From Lolium rigidum (lineage: Eukaryota > Streptophyta > Magnoliopsida > Poales > Poaceae): a DNA stretch of 64,000 bases. Location of the stretch: the NCBI RefSeq assembly GCF_022539505.1, contig NC_061508.1:344857484-344921483 (forward strand), given 5' to 3'. A program made the translations under genes and the position numbers. Below are positions 59,421 through 64,000 of this stretch, piece after piece (positions within the stretch are counted from its first letter, which is position 1; the number at the start of each line of letters is the position of its first letter). Below the pieces are notes generated by a model. That model had not been told where the DNA came from. It searched no databases and saw nothing but the letters and a program-made list of their open reading frames with translations.

Positions 59421-60158
59421 TTAATGATGCACTCGCAAGAAATAGTATTTGAAGCAAAAGAGAGCATCAAGAAGCAAATTCAAAACACATTTAAGTCTAA
59501 CATGCTTCCTATGCATAGGAATCTTGTAAATAAACAAGTTCATGAAGAGCAAAGTAACAAGCATAGGAAGATAAAATAAGTGTAGCTTCAAAAATTTCAG
59601 CACATAGAGAGGCATTTTAGTAACATGAAAATTTCTACAACCATATTTTCCTCTCTCATAATAACTTTCAGTAGCATCATGAGCAAACTCAACAATATAA
59701 CTATCACATAAAGCATTCTTATCATGAGTCTCATGCATAAAATTATTACTCTCCACATAAGCATAATCAATTTTATTAGTAATAGCGGGAGCAAATTCAA
59801 CAAAGTAGCTATCATTATTATTCTCTTCAAGTGTAGGAGGCATAGTATAATCACAACAAAATTTACTCTCCATAGTAGGTGGCACCAAAAGACCACTATC
59901 ATTATAATCATCATAAATAGGAGGCAAAGTATCATCAAAGAAAATTTTCTCCTCAATGCTTGGGGGACTAAAAAGATCATGAAAACCAGCTTCCCCAAGC
60001 TTAGAACTTTCTATATCATTATCAACAATGGTGTTCAAAGCGTTCATACTAATATTACTACCAGCATGCAAATAAGATTTCATAGGTTTTTTAATTTTCG
60101 CATCAAACAATCCATGTTTTAAATCAGGAAATAGAATAAGAAGCTCATTGTTGTCCAT
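59421..60158 (-). CDS. 245-codon ORF of unknown function in retrotransposon B
   Basis: It starts about 140 nt downstream of the primer-binding site, where gag would normally begin. The N-terminal two thirds are acidic and rich in Asn, Asp and Tyr, with repeated Pro motifs (TLPPIYDDY, LVPPTMES, TMPPTLEE). A duplicated DSYxVEFA unit is at residues 116-123 and 152-159. The last 65 residues hold two hydrophobic segments (about 184-211 and 225-241) separated by a basic PMHRKHVRLK stretch, consistent with membrane association. No gag, protease or enzyme motif is recognisable. An intact frame of this length in an otherwise non-coding element suggests either recent activity or selection. Similar uncharacterised frames are, to my knowledge, common in wheat-group genomes; that was not checked here. 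Confidence 0.6.
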   Translation of the reverse strand: MDNNELLILFPDLKHGLFDAKIKKPMKSYLHAGSNISMNALNTIVDNDIESSKLGEAGFHDLFSPPSIEEKIFFDDTLPPIYDDYNDSGLLVPPTMESKFCCDYTMPPTLEENNNDSYFVEFAPAITNKIDYAYVESNNFMHETHDKNALCDSYIVEFAHDATESYYERGKYGCRNFHVTKMPLYVLKFLKLHLFYLPMLVTLLFMNLFIYKIPMHRKHVRLKCVLNLLLDALFCFKYYFLRVHH

Positions 60159-60295
60159 TATGCCAAACTAGTGTAAACAAGAAACAAAAAGATGCAATTG
60201 CAGGATCTAAAGGAAATAGCTTTGAGCACAAACACAATGGCGCCGGAAAAGTACCTGTTACACGGAACCGGAGTATGAGTGCCTTTTTACCTTTC

Positions 60296-60312
60296 CTCCC
60301 GGCAACGGCGCC
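60296..60312 (-). promoter_or_regulatory. Primer-binding site of retrotransposon B
   Basis: GGCGCCGTTGCCGGGAG on the minus strand, 12 nt from the LTR edge. Same spacing and almost the same sequence as in retrotransposon A. Confidence 0.75.
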
Positions 60313-60324
60313 TGGAAAAGTGCT

Positions 60325-62032
60325 TGATGTCTACGGGAGCTTCTATTCTTGTAGACGAGTGTTGGGCCTCCAAGAGCGAGAGGTTTGTAGAACGGCAGCA
60401 AGTTTCCCTTAAGTGGATCACCCAAGGTTTATCGAACTCAGGGAGGAAGAGGTCAAAAATATCCCTCTCATGCAACCCTGCAACCACAAAGCAAGAAGTC
60501 TCTTGTGTCCCCAACACACCTAATAGGTGCACTAGTTCGGCGAAGAGATAGTGAAATACAGGTGGTATGAATAAATGCGAGCAACGGCACCAGAAAAGTG
60601 CTTTGCCCAGGACAGTAAACAAGCAGTAGTAATGCAGCAGTAGTAACGCGATAAAACGAGTAAACAAGCGAGCGATAGCAGATATTTAGGAACAAGGCCT
60701 AGGGATTAGACTTTCACTAGTGGACACTCTCAACATTGATCACATAACGGAATAGATAAATGCATACTCTACACTCTTGTTGGATGATGAACACATTGCG
60801 TAGGATTACACGAACCCTCAATGCCGGAGTTAACAAGCTCCACAATTTAATGTTCATATTTAAATAACCTTAGAGTGCAAGAAAGATCAATACGACTAAA
60901 CCAAGTACTAACACAGCATGCACACTGTCACCTTCACGCTATGTAGGAGGAATAGATCACATCAATACTATCATAGCAATAGTTAACTTCACAATCTACA
61001 AGAGATCATGATCATAGCATACGCCAAGTACTAACACGGATGCACACACTGTCACCATTACACCGTGCAGGAGAAATAAAACTACTTTAATAACACATCA
61101 CTAGAGTAGCACATAGATAAATTGTGATACAAAATACATTGCAATCATAAAAAGATATAAATAAGCACTTCACTACGCCATTCATAACAGTGAGTAAGTA
61201 TTCTGTGAAATATAGCCTAAGAGACCCACACGGTGCACACACTGTCACCTTTACACACGTGGGACAAGGAGTCTCCGGAGATCACATAAGTAAAACTCAC
61301 TTGACTAGCACAATGACATCTAGATTACAAGCATCATCATATGAATCTCAATCATGTAAGGCAGCTCATGAGATTATTGTATTGAAGTACATAGGAGAGA
61401 GATGAACCACATAGCTACCGGTACAGCCCCGAGCCTCGATGGAGAACTACTCCTCCTCATGGGAGCAGCAGCGGTGATGAAGATGGCGGTGGAGATGGCA
61501 GCGGTGTCGATGGAGAAGCCTTCCGGGGGCACTTCCCCGCTCCGGCGGGTGCCGGAACGAGACTCCTGTCCCCAGATCTTGGCTTCGCGATGGCGGCGGC
61601 TCTGGAAGGTTTTCCGTATCGTGGTTCTTCGCCTCAGGGTTTTCGCGACGGAGGCTTTATATAGGCGAAGAGGCGGCGCAGGAGGGTCGAAGGGGTGGCC
61701 ACACCATATGGCGGCGCGGCCAGGGCCTGGGCCGCGCCGGCCTATGGTGCGGGGGCCCGGTGCCCCCCTCTGGTCCTTCCCGGGTGTTCTGGATGCTTCC
61801 GGTGAAAATAGGAACCTGGGTCTTGATTTCGTCCAATTCCGAGAATATTTCGTTACTAGGATTTCTGAAACCAAAAACAGCGAGAAAACGAGAACCGGCA
61901 CTTCGGCATCTTGTTAATAGGTTAGTTCCAGAAAATGCACGAGTATGACATAAAGTGTGCATAAAACATGTAGGTATCATCAATAATATGGCATAGAACA
62001 TAAGAAATTATCGATACGTCGGAGACGTATCA
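60325..62032 (-). repeat. 5' LTR of retrotransposon B
   Basis: 1708 bp with a TATA box near 61657-61664 and a hairpin at 61704-61747. The two LTRs differ at only scattered positions and small indels, pointing to a fairly recent insertion. Confidence 0.9.
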
Positions 62033-64000
62033 GATACTGAGTCCTATGAGGAGAAGGAGGCTCACGTGGCTTCCTACGGTGTCGATACCAACTGGTATTC
62101 CGACACTGGTGCTACGCGTCACATCACTGGCGAGCTCAACAACCTGACCATGCGCGACGCTTACCACGGCAACGACAGGGTCAACACTGCCAATGGGCAA
62201 GGTATGGAGATTTCCCATGTTGGTACTTCCATTGTTCGTAACCCTGTTCAGAATTTCTATCTTCGTGACATTCTGCATGTTCCCACTGCCACTAGAAACT
62301 TGCTTTCTGTTCATCGTTTTACTCTTGATAATCGTGTGTTCATCGAGTTTCACCCCTTCTATTTTTTGATTAAGGATCAGGTCACGGGGAAAACACTTCA
62401 TAGAGGGCGATGCGTTGGTGGTCTCTACCCATTTATTTCCTCTTTGGTGTCTTCATCATCTCAGAAGCATGCTTTTGCCATCACCAAGCCCTCACAAGCA
62501 ACGTGGCATAGTCGTCTTGGTCACCCTTCACTTCGTATTCTTAGTCAAATTGTTAGCACAAATAAACTTCCTTGTCTCAAGGAGTCTAGATTAGGTTCAG
62601 TTTGTGATTCATGTCAAAAAGCAAAGAGTCATCAGCTTCCCTACCCTTTTTCCACTAGTGTATCTACGACACCCTTACAATTAGTTTTTTCTGATGTTTG
62701 GGGGCCTGCTCCTACCTCTGTTGGACGACATGAATATTATATCAGTTTTATCGATGATTATAGCAAGTTTACTTGGATTACTTTGCTTAAAAAGAAGTCT
62801 GATGCTCTTGCTGCTTTCACTACCTTTCAAACTCTTGTTGAACGTAAACTTAATCACAAAATTCTCACTGTACAATCAGATGGAGGGGGAGAATATGTCA
62901 AATTCCGTGAATTTTTGCAGCAACAAGGCATATCTCACATTGTTTCATGTCCACATGCATATCAACAAAATGGTGCCGCTGAACGCAAACACCGTCACAT
63001 TGTTGAAGTCGGTCTTGCACTCCTAGCCAACGCTCATATGCCCCTAAATTTCTGGGATGAAGCTTTTCTTACCGCCACTTATCTCATTAATCTTCTGCCT
63101 AGCCCTGTCATCAACAATGATACACCTGTTCATCGTCTCCTAGGAACTACACCAAATTACTCATCTCTCCGTGTCTTCGGTTGTGCTTGCTGGCCGAATC
63201 TTCGCCCTTATAACAAGCGGAAACTTGCTTTCCGCTCCACGCAATGTGTGTTGCTAGGGTACAGTCCTCGCCACAAAGGAGTCAAATGTCTTGAGATCTC
63301 CACTGGTCGCATCTATATCTCACGTGATGTTGTGTTTGATGAAGAAGTTTTTCCGTTTCAGGCCCTTCATCCTAATGCTGGTGCCCTTCTTAGACAAGAA
63401 ATCCTATTACTTGATCCCTCTCTTCATAATTCTGAACATGGGGATGCGATTTTGGATAATACTAACTTGGCTAATGATCCTAATCTTTCCGTTGGTATGA
63501 GTTCCCCTTGTGCTGCGCAGGATTCTCCACGTCGTACTGCTCCTGCTGGTGAACATTTCAGACAAAACCGAGCCCAAACGGATTCAGAATCGTCACATGA
63601 AATAACGACAGAAGAGGACGTCGACGCGGGACACGAAGCTGATTCCCCGACAGAATCCACCTCGGGATCGGGAGGATCCTCCTCGGATCGTGCGTCTGAC
63701 AGGGCGCAGGCGTCCCCAGTCCAGGCGCCAGCTCCACCTGGCGCATCTGCCAGCGCGCGTGGGGCGCGGTCCCCTTCCTCGGCTGCCTCCCGCAGATCCT
63801 CTGCGCCGTCTGAGTCCTCCACACCAACCAGCGCCGCACAGCATGACACACCCTCGCCCACAGGATCGGCTGCGGGGTCTGGCGACAACAGCGTCAGTTC
63901 AAGTGGGCCGTCTGCCCATGCTGACAGCTTGGGATCTTCTGTGCCTCCATCATCTGCTGCTCGTCCTGGGGCAGCTGTGGCACCATCCGGTACTCGCCCC
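62033..64000 (+). CDS. Copia pol: protease, GAG-pre-integrase and integrase (truncated by window end)
   Basis: Open without stops from 62033 to the window end, in the same frame as gag upstream of retrotransposon B. The protease active site is WYSDTGATRHI (catalytic Asp 62102-62104). The GAG-pre-integrase segment has WHSRLGHPS and a CDSC pair near 62500-62630. The integrase core has its first Asp in FSDVWGP (62693-62695), second in SDGGGEY (62879-62881) and Glu in NGAAERKH (62981-62983). RVFGCACW and YKGVKC-like motifs (here HKGVKCLE) follow. A Ser/Pro/Ala-rich linker occupies about 63480-64000 and normally precedes reverse transcriptase. All catalytic residues seen are intact. Confidence 0.9.

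Larger units (their letters stand above)
55147..62032 (-). mobile_element. Non-autonomous LTR retrotransposon B
   Basis: LTRs of 1712 and 1708 bp are flanked by the duplication GATAC (55142-55146, 62033-62037). On the minus strand it begins TGATACGTCTCCGACGTATC, like retrotransposon A. A primer-binding-like GGCGCCGTTGCCGGGAG lies at 60296-60312 and a CTTGGGGATGC polypurine tract at 56859. The only sizeable frame is a 245-codon reading frame next to the 5' LTR. No gag, protease, reverse transcriptase or integrase is present. Proteins must come from relatives. Confidence 0.92.
53047..64000 (+). mobile_element. Copia retrotransposon with short LTR, continuing past the window
   Basis: The 5' LTR (53047-54051) would be about 155 bp without the MITE inside it. 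It begins TGTTA and ends TTACA. A TGGTATCAGA primer-binding site follows directly. Gag, protease and integrase are encoded in one frame, with reverse transcriptase expected beyond 64000. Integrase before reverse transcriptase and the primer site identify the Copia superfamily. The frame is interrupted only by retrotransposon B. Confidence 0.92.

Noticed and set aside
1..64000. CRISPR arrays, rRNA genes, bacterial-type operons or viral genomes
   Set aside because: No regularly spaced repeats with unique spacers, no rRNA signatures, and gene structure is plant-type throughout.

Overview
This is a nuclear segment of a large, repeat-rich grass genome. The best guess is the wheat/Aegilops/barley group. 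The evidence is nested LTR retrotransposons whose LTRs end in the palindromic pair GATACGTC/GACGTATC, CACTA elements with grass-type subterminal repeats, many Stowaway (TA-flanked) and Tourist/Harbinger MITEs, and no bacterial gene organisation. No rRNA genes, CRISPR arrays or operons are visible.

Only two genes look like intact host genes. They are neighbouring paralogues of the SIAMESE-RELATED (SMR) family of plant cyclin-dependent kinase inhibitors, both on the minus strand at 8176-8784 and 48199-48789. They sit in a segmental duplication. Copy 1 starts near 8052 and is split by about 16.6 kb of transposons (about 9850-26436) before resuming to about 31530. Copy 2 runs from about 48079 to 53046, where a Copia element begins. 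Promoter, leader, coding region, a trnN-like relic and a GC-rich conserved block are recognisable in both copies.

Layout. 1-2265: promoter-like leader and a broken Myb/SANT-like gene. 2266-8050: non-coding sequence with MITEs and a local tandem duplication. 8052-9850: SMR copy 1 and its promoter. 9899-10118: Mutator-type MITE with 9-bp target duplication. About 10128-26000: remains of a CACTA element with a TNP2-type transposase. It is split by a second CACTA element (10356-22419, target duplication GAA), which is itself split by LTR retrotransposon A (12575-20715, target duplication ATGAC). 26440-31530: rest of copy 1. 31530-43500: AT-rich intergenic sequence with Stowaway and hAT MITEs, a TIR element with GC-rich cargo, and two non-LTR-like insertions with long target duplications. 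43509-45609: PIF/Harbinger element with a dead transposase. 46820-47320: fragment of a Harbinger-associated Myb/SANT-type protein. 48079-53046: duplication copy 2. 53047 to the window end: a Copia element with a short LTR. A Tourist-like MITE sits 5 bp inside that LTR, and its polyprotein frame is interrupted by non-autonomous LTR retrotransposon B (55147-62032, target duplication GATAC).

Retrotransposons A and B are relatives. They share the outer part of the LTR (U3) and a roughly 2.5-kb non-coding 3' region, but differ in U5 and in what they encode. A has a frameshifted gag-protease and no reverse transcriptase. B has only a 245-codon reading frame of unknown function where gag would normally be. 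Neither could supply its own reverse transcriptase. All alignments and family calls were made by eye from sequence; no database was searched.
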